In this document: positions 49,014-59,574 of the stretch, in pieces | Layout: each line of letters starts with the position of its first letter | How positions within the stretch are numbered: position 1 is the first letter of the stretch | Origin: Pseudopithomyces maydicus | Lineage: Eukaryota > Ascomycota > Dothideomycetes > Pleosporales > Didymosphaeriaceae | NCBI GenBank assembly: GCA_026873275.1 | Contig: JANTUC010000001.1 | Coordinates: forward strand, 2,604,001 to 2,668,000 | DNA length: 64,000 nucleotides | Reading direction: 5' to 3' | Position numbers and translations under genes: made by a program | Notes under the pieces: generated by a model | Told to the model about the DNA's origin: nothing | The model's database searches: none | What the model saw: the letters and a program-made list of their open reading frames with translations, nothing else

Positions 49014-50580
49014 ATGACTGTGGCGGAAGAGCAGCCGTTGCTTGGCCCAAATCTCGAAACTCTAGAAGATGGCATACAACATACCGGAGTGATACTCGAT
49101 TTTGAGGCAGGTGATGTCGAAAATCCTAAAGAATGGCCTGTGGCATATAAATGGGCAATGGTGTCGTTGCTTGCTTTTACGGCGTTCACTGTGTAAACGA
49201 AACCTTCTGTTGTCGTAAAATTCTGCGTGCTGATAAATCATGCAGAACGTTTACATGTATCTCAGTTGTTCCCGTTGCTGGTCGGATTGTGGACGAATTG
49301 TCAGATCATACAGCCAGCGCATCGACTAGTGCGCTCCTTGTCACGATATGGGAATTTGGAGAAGCGGCCGGTCCCTTGCTCATCGCACCGTTGTCCGAAG
49401 TTTACGGTCGCTATCCTGTAATGAACGTTTGTAACGTTCTGTTCATTTCGGCATCTTTACTGGCTGCATTCAGTGAGAGTACCGCACTCTTTATCGGCGC
49501 TCGTGCTTTGACTGGAGCCGCTGTTGCTTCGAATGTGCTCAATCCAGCCATTATTGGGGACATTTTCGAATCAGATCAGCGCGGCTCTGCTCTGAGTCTC
49601 GTCACGCTGGCTCCGCTTATTGGAGGTGCTATTGGGCCAGCTCTCGGGGGTGCCATTGCGCAAACGATGGGTTGGCGTTCCGTGTTATTAATTGCGGCTG
49701 CACTAGCAGTTGCGTGCGAACTGACATTTCTGACGTGCTTCCGAGAGACATACAAGATGGTCATTCTGAAACGCAGAATCGCGCATATCCAGGAAGATGC
49801 AGGTGATGATCCGCCTAAAGATACTGGAGTGGTCTCTAGCAACAAGATGTGGTACGCGATGACACGTCCTTTTACGGTGGTGTTCGGCTCCGGCGTACTT
49901 CTTGCAATGTCCCTATTCGGATCGGTTTTGTTCAGCTACTTTTATGTCATTAGCTGTACGCTGCCCGGTATATTGTTAGAAAGATACAGTTTTACTCCAG
50001 CACAAACCGGAGCGTCCTTCATCTGCTTTAGTAAGAGATATTCTACATTTTAAGATGGTACCTGGGCTAACAGCTTCACAGGCGTGGGTTCGTTTATCAG
50101 CATTGTGATTTGCAACTTCAGCCTTGATCGTATTTACATCTACCTTCGTGACAGAAACCCTGAACAAAAGGAAATCCTGAATACCGTCTACCTTTGGCGA
50201 TCATTGGAGGCCTCGCCTTACCGTTTTTTGTTACGGCCTACGGTTGGATCGCCCACTTTCGATTACCTGTCGCCCTTCTTCTTATCTCTGTTAGTCTCAT
50301 GGGTTTTACATTGCTTCTTGCCATGGTACCGCTATCAGCGTACATCGTCGATGCGTGCGGACCATACTCGGCTTCTGCTCTGACAGGTGTTATAGTGTCG
50401 AGATGTCTGATGGGAACGTTCCTGCCATTGACTGCTGGGCCGTTGGCAGAGACATTCGGGTACGGTTGGGCTTTCACATTTTTAGGCTCGTTAAGCTTGG
50501 TATTGGCACCGGTTCCCATTTTTGTTTTCCGCTTTGGGGAAAAATGGCGACAGAGATCTGAATTCACGAAAAACATGTGA
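49014..50580 (+). CDS. MFS transporter (DHA1-like), one apparent frameshift
   Basis: Membrane carrier from exons 49014-49192, 49246-50030 and 50082-50580. The start MTVAEEQPLLGPNLETLED and DVENPKEWPVAYKW before helix 1 are typical. Next come LIAPLSEVYGRYPVM (loop-2 motif), NPAIIGDIFESDQRGSAL, and APLIGGAIGPALGGAIAQ in helix 5. After the second intron the frame runs to RDRNPEQK, but the family's continuation PEYRLPLAIIGGLALPFF is in another frame. One extra base in the A4 run 50166-50169 joins them and makes the total divisible by three (487 residues). Part of the helix 1-2 region looks short, so the protein may be diverged. The C-terminal half (GVIVSRCLMGTFLPLTAGPL, GWAFTFLGSLSLVLAPVPI) is normal. 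It sits opposite the GMC gene across an AT-rich spacer. Confidence 0.78.
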
Positions 50581-51315
50581 AAATCCAACCGCTTTTAACA
50601 CGACTACCATCTATGACCTGTAAAGATTGGGCTGTCTATTAGATAAGCATAGTATGGGCTTCATATGCCCACATTGTCTATCAGTACTATAGATATAGAA
50701 TTCTTCGTCGCGTAGGTACAAAAGTTTCAGACTGCGACGAAGCCATACACCAAGGGGTTATTACATGCAAGAGTTACCCAAAAGAATAAGATCTTGGTAA
50801 AGGTGAATCAACTGTTCGAAAATACAAATCATCACAGCGTTGGCACTGCAAACATGAGACTCGATTTTACCAAGAGGCGTGTGTCAGGAATGCCGTATAT
50901 ATGTGCTCTAGCAAACGATATATTGGTGTTAGGTCCTACCTTTCACTACAATGATCGGTATGATGCTATTATCTATAATTAAAAGCAGATGGTGATCATA
51001 GGCCTTCGTTATATTTTGACCTATTGAGCTCGAATACACGCCTGCTTCTTGGCTATAAAGCTCTTATACACGTTGAAAACAGTCGGTATACAGTGTTCTA
51101 CTTAGCATAGCAACAGGTATGAATTTATTTTAATGTCTCAAATAAGGCTATAATTGACTAATTCATATGGAATGAATTATCACAACACATGCATGGACAA
51201 GCACCCTCTGATAGCGCAAACTGGCCATTACAGCCTGTGAGAGGGAGGGCTACGCCGCTTTTCTTCTTGGTTCTATTCCTCAATCTGTACCAGCTATAGC
51301 AATGCAGCATTTTCA
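50581..51315. other. convergent AT-rich spacer
   Basis: Between the MFS stop and the stop of the minus-strand surface protein; AT-rich, with one 62-residue open frame (50794-50982) that I do not accept as a gene. Confidence 0.5.
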
Positions 51316-52400
51316 TTAATGTCTTTGCGTTGGCAGCTCATTTATGCCTCCATTATGCAACGAATATTGCGGTGCTGGGCTCTGTGGTATAGAAGAATCC
51401 CCAACTTCTGCCGGATATGGATATACAGTAGCGTCTGGCATTTTCCCTACTGGTGGAGCAACCGCCATACCAATGTAAGGCTTGGATTCCTGTGGAGGGG
51501 GCGCGGTCTGCATGACCTGGTTTGGTGGCGCGGTACCGCGACGTCGGATTAGTACAATCGCTGCAACAATAAGCGCCCCAATGACTGCTACTCCTCCGAT
51601 AGCACCGCCCACAATTGCTCCAATGGGTGTAGACTTCTTAGATGTAGTATTTTGGGGCGGGGTTCCGGTTGTGGGAACAGGAGTTACACTCGAAGGGGGT
51701 TCGCTCACGGCTTGGGTCGAAGTAGCGGATATTGAGAGGCTGTTAATCAAGCTCGAGCTTGGGATCGAGTTGAAGTTTGAAGTACTTCTTGCTGGAGTAG
51801 TGTTTGGACCTCATCATCTTGTCAGCTGGTGCTCTACGTCAAAAAAGTATTTACTTACTATCAGCGGGCCCTGGGGTCTTTTTGTACAACACAAAACCCG
51901 TCTCGGTGGCCTTATCACAGAAGAAGTTTGTTAGGGGTGCAGTGTCGAATACATCCGTGTACAGTAGATTGGAACTGCATGTCGAGCTACTCGCTGGTCC
52001 ACTGCATTTTATTGTCAGGACTGCGCTCAGACTCAGATTGCTACAATCGACTTACCACGCAACTGCAGTTGTACTCATAACGTAAGTTCCGTCAGAGCAA
52101 GAGCCAAATGCGCAACTATTTGAAGCACACAGTGCGAATTGACTGCCGGAGGTTCCAACCATGGCACCTTCTGTCTCGTACGTTACAGTTCCCCCTAGTA
52201 ATTATGAGAAGCTAATCATAGATGAACCATGTCGTCTTACATAAAGTCGTTCCATCCTGGCTTCCAGTCGAGTAGTAACCGACTGTTGTGATTTCTCGCT
52301 TGTACAATGCTGCCGGGGCTGTGACTGTTGGCGTTGGAGTAGTCAGTACAGCTGCTGTAGCGAAAGTGGCCCAAGGCACTGCAATCAAATAATATAGCAT
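51316..52400 (-). CDS. single-pass cell-surface protein with Ser/Thr-rich stalk
   Basis: 311 residues from exons 52400-52241, 52194-52056, 52001-51859 and 51809-51316 (introns 46-54 bases; total divisible by three). MLYYLIAVPWATFATAAVL acts as signal peptide. The ectodomain (about residues 20-150) has several cysteines, including ALCASNSCAFGSCSDGTY and CGPASSSTCSSN. A Ser/Thr/Pro stalk follows (SFNSIPSS-like, PPSSVTPVPTTGTPPQNTT). Then a transmembrane helix starting PIGAIVGGAIGGVAVIGALI, a basic stop-transfer RRR, and a Pro-rich cytosolic tail with YIGMAVAPP. The layout matches the fungal Mid2/Wsc-like sensors and related surface proteins, but no WSC domain is visible. The gene is usually missed as one unit because each exon is short. 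Function is inferred from architecture only. Confidence 0.75.
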
Positions 52401-53454
52401 GATTGAAAGACGATCGTGTGCAAATTATGATGTATCCTCGTTGAAAAAGGGCTGGTGGAAGGTCGCGAGCTATGTATGTGGGAGCTGAGGCTGAATACGA
52501 GTTGCATCGGTCCACAGTAAGGCGCAGTCCCAAATTAGTGACTATACATTCTAGACACGCATAGCGTGCTGTAAAATTGTGGGTCTTACGAAATGGCCGA
52601 GTACGAGATGGTGGGCAGGGCCGCGTACCCATGATATATAGCACAAGTGCTTGCCAGCCACTGCAAAGCAAGCCAAGTTGAAAGGATTTATTACTTCACA
52701 CGCAATTCTGACCTTGACGACCAGCAACGAGGCACTAGAAGCGGTTCTGGTGGTGCACTTTGTAGCGATAATCACGTTACTAGGTGCTCCCCGGGCCTCA
52801 GCTGAAAGCCATCCGTATTCGGCCGCGCCCCTCGCGGCGCAAGACCTCAGGCTAGCATTTAAGTCAACGCCCAAGGCTCACATTGCGACGGTAGCAATCG
52901 ATGGTCAAATGACCAGCCAATCGGTTCAGTGCCCGTACACAGGTCGACGCATCTCAACGGTTTCGGTTCACCGGTCGTAGACTTCGAGCACAGCGTGACC
53001 GGCAGAGCATCAAGTCCCGCCGAGTACAAAAAATCATCCATATAACAGTAACTGATTCGTGTATGTTCATTCCATGTCTTTCCGCTCCCAGGAAGATAAC
53101 GATTTTTCCTGTTCACGAAGCTCAGCCTCAAAGTCCCGTAATGGCTGTGCTCTACATATATACTTTTCCACCCAACACGCGGCAATGTGTGAGCGAGATG
53201 GTGTAGCGGAACTTTAATAGTCGGCGTAGAGGTGTTGTCCAATATTGTGAAGGTTGTGAAGTCACGGGTCTGATCTGAAGATGGATTGTTGATCACAGCA
53301 CTGCGAGGTTGGTTGGTTGCGCTTGGCCAGCTACCAACCGTGTCAAGCTAGCGTTTCAGCTCACGCGCCATTGAGAGTCATCGGACCCCCAGCCTCATCA
53401 ATAGACTACCTACCTCATCCATCTCTTTGCTTTCTTTCTCCATCTTTAACCAAC
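52401..53454. other. divergent spacer between the surface protein and the aminopeptidase
   Basis: Contains an uncertain minus-strand open frame (52859-53296, listed separately) and, from 53405 on, a strongly pyrimidine-rich leader (CTTTGCTTTCTTTCTCC) typical of fungal promoters just before ATG 53455. Confidence 0.5.
52859..53296 (-). CDS. uncertain open frame, 145 residues
   Basis: No family recognised. Starts MINNPSSDQTRDFTTFTIL and has five cysteines in its last half. It lies 158 bases from the aminopeptidase start, in what should be its promoter, and overlaps an open frame on the other strand. Length and composition do not rule out coding, but nothing beyond an open frame supports it. Confidence 0.2.
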   Translation of the reverse strand: MINNPSSDQTRDFTTFTILDNTSTPTIKVPLHHLAHTLPRVGWKSIYVEHSHYGTLRLSFVNRKNRYLPGSGKTWNEHTRISYCYMDDFLYSAGLDALPVTLCSKSTTGEPKPLRCVDLCTGTEPIGWSFDHRLLPSQCEPWALT

Positions 53455-55107
53455 ATGAGGGCATCAATTTCATCGTTAAGTGTCATCGCTGCGGGCGTAT
53501 CAGCGCTGCAAATCCCACTGCTCTCTTCCGAGGAACAACCGCTTATCCAGGTGGACGGCGACTATCATGGAGAGAAGCCATTGGTGAACTCGTCAGCACT
53601 GCAGGACCTCATTAGCGGCGACAGATTGTTCGCACGCGCGAAAAAGCTTTACGAAATCGCGCAGCTGGGTGAGGCAGAATACAACCACCCCACAAGAGTC
53701 ATTGGCAGTGCCGGTAAGTATATCACGTGATTTTATACGTGCCCAGGTGCAGATGTAACATGCGTGGCTGATTATAATCAAGGTCATGATGGAACAATTT
53801 CATACATTTACAAGACGATTCTAGAACTCGGTCACTATTACGATATCTCAAACCAGTCATTTCCGGCTGTTTCCGGTAACGTCTTCGAATCTCGGCTTGT
53901 TCTAGGAAACGAAGTGCCCAAGTCCGCGGCGCCATTTGGACTTACACCAGCAACGAAGAATAAGCAACCTGTACACGGAACTCTGATTCTCGTGGATAAC
54001 GAAGGTTGCGAATTAGGTGACTTTCCGGACTCGGTAAAGGACAACATAGCTTTTGTCAAACGTGGAACTTGTCCCTTTGGTACCAAATCGGAGCATGCAG
54101 GCCAGAAAGGGGCTGCCGCCGTTGTTGTCTACGATCCTTCAAGCAAAGATGGAATTGGAGGAACTTTGGGTACGCCTTCACCTAACCACGTTGCGACCTT
54201 TGGTGTTGGTTGGGATGATGCAGAATCGGTCCTGAACAAGCTGAAGAAAAAACAGTACGTCGATGCAATTGCGTACATTGACGCCGAAGTCAAGCAGATC
54301 GCTACGACGAACATCATCGCCCAAACAACTTTTGGTGACCCTGACAACTGTGTCATGTTGGGTGCCCACAGTGACAGCGTCGCAGAAGGCCCTGGGATAA
54401 ACGACGACGGCTCCGGTACAATCAGTCTACTCGAAGTCGCAAGCCAGCTGACCAAGTTCAATGTTTCTAACTGTGTCCGCTTTGCTTGGTGGGCTGGAGA
54501 GGAAGAAGGTCTGCTGGGTAGTGACTACTATGTTGCTTCGCTTCCAAAGGAGGAGAACCAGAAGATCCGTCTGTTTATGGACTACGACATGATGGCCTCA
54601 CCCAACTTTGCGTACCAAATTTATAACGCTACCAACAAGGCTAACCCGAATGGATCCGAGGAGCTACGCAACCTATACATTGATTGGTACAAAGAGCAAG
54701 GCCTCAACTTCACCTTCATTCCCTTCGATGGTCGCAGCGACTATGATGGCTTCATTCGACACGGCATTCCAGGTGGAGGTATTGCTACGGGCGCAGAGGG
54801 TGTCAAAACCAAGAAAGAGGCCGAGCAGTTTGGAGGTAAGGCAGGTGATTGGTACGATCCGTGCTACCATCAGCTCTGTGACGATTTGAGCAACGTCAAT
54901 GTCACGGCTTGGGTCGTGAATACCAAGGTAAGTTGATTTTATTACGACAATTGCATATTGGTTGGTACTAATTACACGTAGCTTATTGCCCACTCGGTCG
55001 CCACGTATGCGCTCTCACTCGAGGGCTTCCCCGAACGCACCGAGTCCGTCGCTGCAGCTGACTACGCTCATGGTGTCAAACATCATGGCTCCAAGCTGTT
55101 CATCTGA
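53455..55107 (+). CDS. secreted or vacuolar M28 aminopeptidase with PA domain
   Basis: Zn-aminopeptidase of the aminopeptidase Y / leucine aminopeptidase 2 type that trims peptides from their N-termini. Exons 53455-53713, 53783-54927 and 54982-55107 encode 509 residues. MRASISSLSVIAAGVSALQIP is a signal peptide, followed by a propeptide-like region. The PA domain is at about 140-250 (HGTLILVDNEGCELGDFP, IAFVKRGTCPFGTK, GAAAVVVYD). The metal and catalytic residues follow in order: GAHSDSVAEGPGINDDGSG (His, Asp), AGEEEGLLGSDYY (Glu pair), MDYDMMAS (Asp) and DPCYHQLCDD (His). Two cysteines in that last block are likely a disulfide. Several sequons fit secretion. The third exon supplies the final helix (LIAHSVATYALSLEGFPERT). 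Length and layout match fungal LapB-like enzymes. Confidence 0.92.
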
Positions 55108-56004
55108 GTGAATCTTGTATAGTACGTCTTGTGTATAAGGGTGTAATTACTGTGTAGCGAAGTGGCATAGAGGTAGCCTGGTCTTGATTTCTATATATAG
55201 TCTCTCAGAGTTCTATATACTGTATCCAGGTCGTTCGTGTTTGTTGAATATAAATCTGTCAAGTTTCAATATTTTCATGGATTTTTCCTCACAATTGTGG
55301 AAAATAACAATCTTGCGTTGCCCAACGCACTGTGATTCATGATGAATATTCCATGCCTTGGATTGATTGCGCAAGTGGACTCTGCTGTTCACACCATCTA
55401 TGGATGTAACATACAATGATGCAGTGTAGCACGTACTAGCATCGCTCGTGCTGCGAAACCGTGAAGCGTAGCTCAAAGGCGTGCCACATCCAATACCTAG
55501 CTAACGCACTGATTGACGTTGCCAATATTCCAATTGATCTATTCGAAAAAATAGACCCACTCGGCGCCCAATCACCAGCCTCCCCACCTCGCTGATCTCA
55601 CCAATGACGAAATGCAGCAGTGCATCAGCCCCAACTTGCAACGAGGATCGTCTTCCCTAGTCCCTGCGTCCAACATCATCACACCATGCTGGGACGAATC
55701 GACGTCGTTTGCGTGTCGCACGAGCCACGAGTAGCCACTGCGAATGGGGCAATGACAGCCCTCGTGCGATATGCTGTGCGATATTGGGGAAAAGCAAGCG
55801 ACGTATATAGACCGTGCCTGCCTGGAGGCCTGATGCAGGATCATCTTCACCAGCCACCCACGAACGCATATTAAACCAAACATTTCCCAGTTGAATGAGC
55901 GACCATACAACACACTTGAAAATAGATACTTGCGATAAAGATATTATCAAGTTTCTCCACTAAATTGCAACAACATCATACCAACTATACCTCCATCGTC
56001 CACC
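55108..56004. other. intergenic; promoter of the small secreted protein
   Basis: No supported gene. A short CA/CT-rich leader (55960-56004) precedes ATG 56005. Confidence 0.5.
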
Positions 56005-56475
56005 ATGCTTCTCTCAACAACCTTCTTCACCTCCCTTGTCTCGCTCACATCCGCTCTCCCAACAACAAGAACACTCACACAGCGTGCCGGAGGGCCTGCA
56101 ATAAAACCCATACCTAGCACGTGCACATTGAGCAATCCGTACCAGCAAGCAACCTCCGCGCCATCCGCTTTCATCCCCGCCGCCTCCGCCAAATCGGCCG
56201 AGCTGTACGCTGCCTACTACCCATCTCCCTCAACCAACACTACTCAAATGTCACAACAATGCCTCGAGCAGTGCTACGGCTACGGCACAAGCACCGAGTG
56301 CCATTCCGCCTACTGGGCTGAGAACATCCCGGTGCCAGCCGGGTACTATGGCAGTGCAGGAGGCCAACTCGAGACGGCGTGCATATTCTACACCAGGGCG
56401 CTCACGGCGGCGGATCTCGAGGCCGCGCCCGCGGGGCAAGGCACCAGCGCATTTGTTCGGAACATGGCGTGTTAG
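56005..56475 (+). CDS. small secreted cysteine-containing protein
   Basis: Intronless, 156 residues. MLLSTTFFTSLVSLTSALP is a signal peptide; TQRAG shortly after could be a Kex2-like site. The mature part has six cysteines (STCTL, QQCLEQC, STECHS, ETACIF, NMAC), an even number fitting three disulfides, plus many Ala/Ser/Thr/Tyr. The pattern CLEQCYGYG...C...GYYGSAGGQLETACIFYTRALTAADLEAAP resembles a group of conserved secreted fungal proteins of unknown role. Size, secretion and cysteines meet usual effector-candidate criteria, but conservation across fungi would argue for a general wall or surface role. No toxin family is recognised. Confidence 0.75.
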   Translation: MLLSTTFFTSLVSLTSALPTTRTLTQRAGGPAIKPIPSTCTLSNPYQQATSAPSAFIPAASAKSAELYAAYYPSPSTNTTQMSQQCLEQCYGYGTSTECHSAYWAENIPVPAGYYGSAGGQLETACIFYTRALTAADLEAAPAGQGTSAFVRNMAC

Positions 56476-57300
56476 AGGCGACGATGCGTCAAGTATTGAT
56501 GGGCCGTTGGAGTAGGGAGACGGAGAGCCTGGGGAGTCGACGACATGTGTTGTGCATGCGCATGTTTTTCGGGACGGAGGGTCGTGTGTAGCAGGGGCGG
56601 GGGGCGGAAGGGTAATGGACGGTGAAGAGGATGTGAGAACGGCGTCGGGTGTGACGGTGGTATGGTACGGTCTATGAATGAATTAGCACGATACGTTACG
56701 ATATAATGGCATACATTGCGATGATGAAATGGGATGAAACGAATATCCATTTTGACTTACCTCGCCTGTACGATCGACGTTTTCTTCCCCAGCGCGATTG
56801 TTACGTTGCATCGTTTTGGTCCGGGGCCAGTACCAGTTCCGGACCATCGATTACTCGGTGCCAATATCAATATTTCGCCTTCGCCTTCGCAATGGCAGGC
56901 TACCTAAAGCTGGACAAGCGACTATCAAACAAAGCAATAATGTGCACGTATATCGTCCCCCGCGCAATTGCGCACCACCGCGCTTTTGAAAGGTTACGTT
57001 CCCCAGTGGCAAGATTGCACGTTTCATCCTGCTACGTACCGAATCTCCGTCAGGCGCGTTGCTGGCCCCCAATCCAACCGGACACACCCTCCCATCCTAC
57101 ACGAGTGGCCCCAAAGGATATACGTACGCATGACGCAGCGCATGTAGGTATGTGCACTGACGCGTAGGCCCCATACAACCTTGGCCCTATTTTTTGCCAT
57201 GCCATGAGGCTCTGCGTTAAGGTTCTGAGGCGTGGCACGACGTGGGGGATAAGCGTGTTGGAGGAGAGGGCCCCACACCATACCACGGCTCATGCACAGC

Positions 57301-57324
57301 ACACACACACACACACACACACAC
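57301..57324. repeat. (AC)12 microsatellite
   Basis: Uninterrupted dinucleotide tract in noncoding sequence. Confidence 0.9.
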
Positions 57325-57926
57325 CGATTATGTCTATGCTCTCCGCAACGCAGAGTGCGCACAGATGCTGGCGCTGGTTTCGACATCCGTGGTTGTGTAT
57401 ACAGTACGTAGAGGATAAGCATAGGACGTGGCGGCTGGGGTTACAGTCAATTGGCAGATGGTTTTCCTCCAATGCACCATTTCCAGCAACGAGACGGGAT
57501 GCGCGATGGGCACTTAGACACATTAAGAGTCATACGTAGCGGTGAATAGGTATATGTACCACTATATCGAAAATCGAAAGTCAACGTGCATGTCGACGTA
57601 GAGAGAGTTCAGCTGGCACGCTAGGACGCACGCGGTACCCAGCGCCCTATTTTTAGTGCAGAATCGATGCGACCCGTGCACTCGTGCAGAAGCGAGGCTA
57701 AGCTTTCGAAGCCCTGAACACTAACGGGCGAACTCGCTTTTTCGTCATGTGCGGGTTAGAACGTTCGTGTTGGGGTGCAAGAATAGGAACGGTGGTTGGC
57801 CTTGCTTTTTTCCACCTTGCGGGGCACTTATGCAACGGCCGGTGGGCGCTAGGCGACTATTGGGTTCGGCCGGAGTACATGGACATAGATAGATACGAAG
57901 GGGAGGCGTACCGTGAAGTCGTTCAG

Positions 57927-57990
57927 TGGATGGGATGGGATGGGATAAGATAGGATGGGATAGGACGGGATGGGATAGGACGGGATAGGC
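57927..57990. repeat. GGGAT/GGATA minisatellite
   Basis: About 64 bases of five-base units, mostly GGGAT, GGGATA and GGACG, drifting along the array (TGGGATGGGATGGGATAAG, then repeated GGGATAGGAC). It is not the fungal telomere repeat TTAGGG. Confidence 0.85.
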
Positions 57991-59574
57991 GGTGGGGAAA
58001 GTCATGGAAGGATTCGCAGTAAGCACGGCTTTCCACGCGCCTTCGATGCGTCTTCTCTGCATGCAAACACGCATGCATCTGCACGGCCTCACCGTCCGCT
58101 CGCGGCATCGCGCCACATCTGAAAATTTTGTGTCCCCAGTCGGGATGAGGGCCGCATCTGTGGGGCGCACTTTTTTGTACCCATTGCCTCCTCAATGTCT
58201 AATATTATCCAGCCTCTTCGTGTCTGACAGTATCTCACACATTGCTTTGTGTGAGGCATCCACCACAGCAACTACCTGCTGCAAGTGAGGAACTAACCCG
58301 ACTGTTCAAAAGACCGCATCGAGTAAAGACAGCGAGGCCAAGCTTTCCTCGCCCTGGGATATCCATGCCCGACATCTGGGTACAATGGTTAGTCATGGAC
58401 GCATCAGGAATAAATACGCGCTCGAGCCGGGGCATGTGAGGTCCATCTCAGAGACAAGACGGGTGCTGCCGTTGAACGAGCTGCGCTACATGGCAACTAG
58501 CTGCCCGGCAGGACCGGTGTTCGGTGTACCGTTGGACCAAACTAACCCGGGACCACGTAACCACTAGCCATAGATGTGTAGTGCCTCTCAATCCGTGCAA
58601 TGTTTGCCCACTTGGTTTGTATGAAGTGCATTCGAGTCAGCTCAGTCGACTAATTGTCCATTGACCTGAATAATGCGCTATCTAATCGCACCGAACCAGT
58701 GGGAGCTATTTGGAATGCGTGACATATGTCATTTCCCTGGGAATAAAAAATAGCAGCGGGGGATATACTGCTGGAATACGAGCCCCTACAATCAAAACGC
58801 TCGCTAGCAGGCATTCCAGTAGGCAGTAATCCACAGGGATCCATGCATCATGTCCAACGGTATGTCAGTGACAGGAAACAACAACCGACAATCACGGACC
58901 CCTTCGCTTGCCCATCTTCACGAAAGTAGGTAGGTACTTCTAGTACGAGGTTTCAGGAGATTGAAAAGAGTCAAAGGAGTGCCACAGTGACGGCTCGCGG
59001 CATGCGGGGACAGTTTGGGGGCTCCGACACCCTGGGGCCAGTACCGAGTCAAAGCACCGACATGGCTTGGGAATCGATCGTCGTTGGCCACCTTTTGACA
59101 TTGCTGATGCCATCCCACAGGGTTAGATGGCCCCTGTCCGGGATTGGGAGACATGTTTTGGGTACTGGGCTCGCATAAGGCGTCTGTGCGTGAGAAGGGT
59201 TCCAGCTGATAGACATCAGCTGGTCCGCAATGGGTTAGGAGAAGGGCGGATAATTTGATTGGTGTGGCATTAGAGACTATGTACGTTTGCGAGGTCGTAG
59301 ATCTAGGTCGTGAAACGTCGGTTCTAGGCTGCAAGTGCAAGGCTGGCTTTCTAGCAGCGGTATAGGCTCTCCTGGCCATATGAAGGGCACAAAGTCCCAG
59401 CTCCCACAAACCCCTCCCACGCTGGAAAACAAGACAGAAAGGAAGAAGAAGAGAGAAAAGAGAAAAAAATGATGAAGATGATTAGAAACTCCGCAACGCC
59501 TAGAGCGCCTGGCTAAATGAAATGAACTTGTAGAATCATAGACAAGAAGTGAAGATGGGGCAATGAAAGCTCAG

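Larger units (their letters stand above)
56476..59574. other. gene-poor region, 3.1 kb
   Basis: No convincing coding sequence on either strand. Contains a (CA)n tract (57301-57324) and a GGGAT-type minisatellite (57927-57990). Open frames such as 58918-59409 lack features. 59400-59574 is the purine-rich 3' flank of the bZIP gene. Confidence 0.5.

Noticed and set aside
38228..50580. secondary-metabolite gene cluster
   Set aside because: Transporters and an oxidoreductase are present but there is no PKS, NRPS, terpene synthase or prenyltransferase in the window.
58918..59409. 163-residue open frame on the minus strand
   Set aside because: No motif, and it lies in the gene-poor stretch with frequent open frames on both strands.
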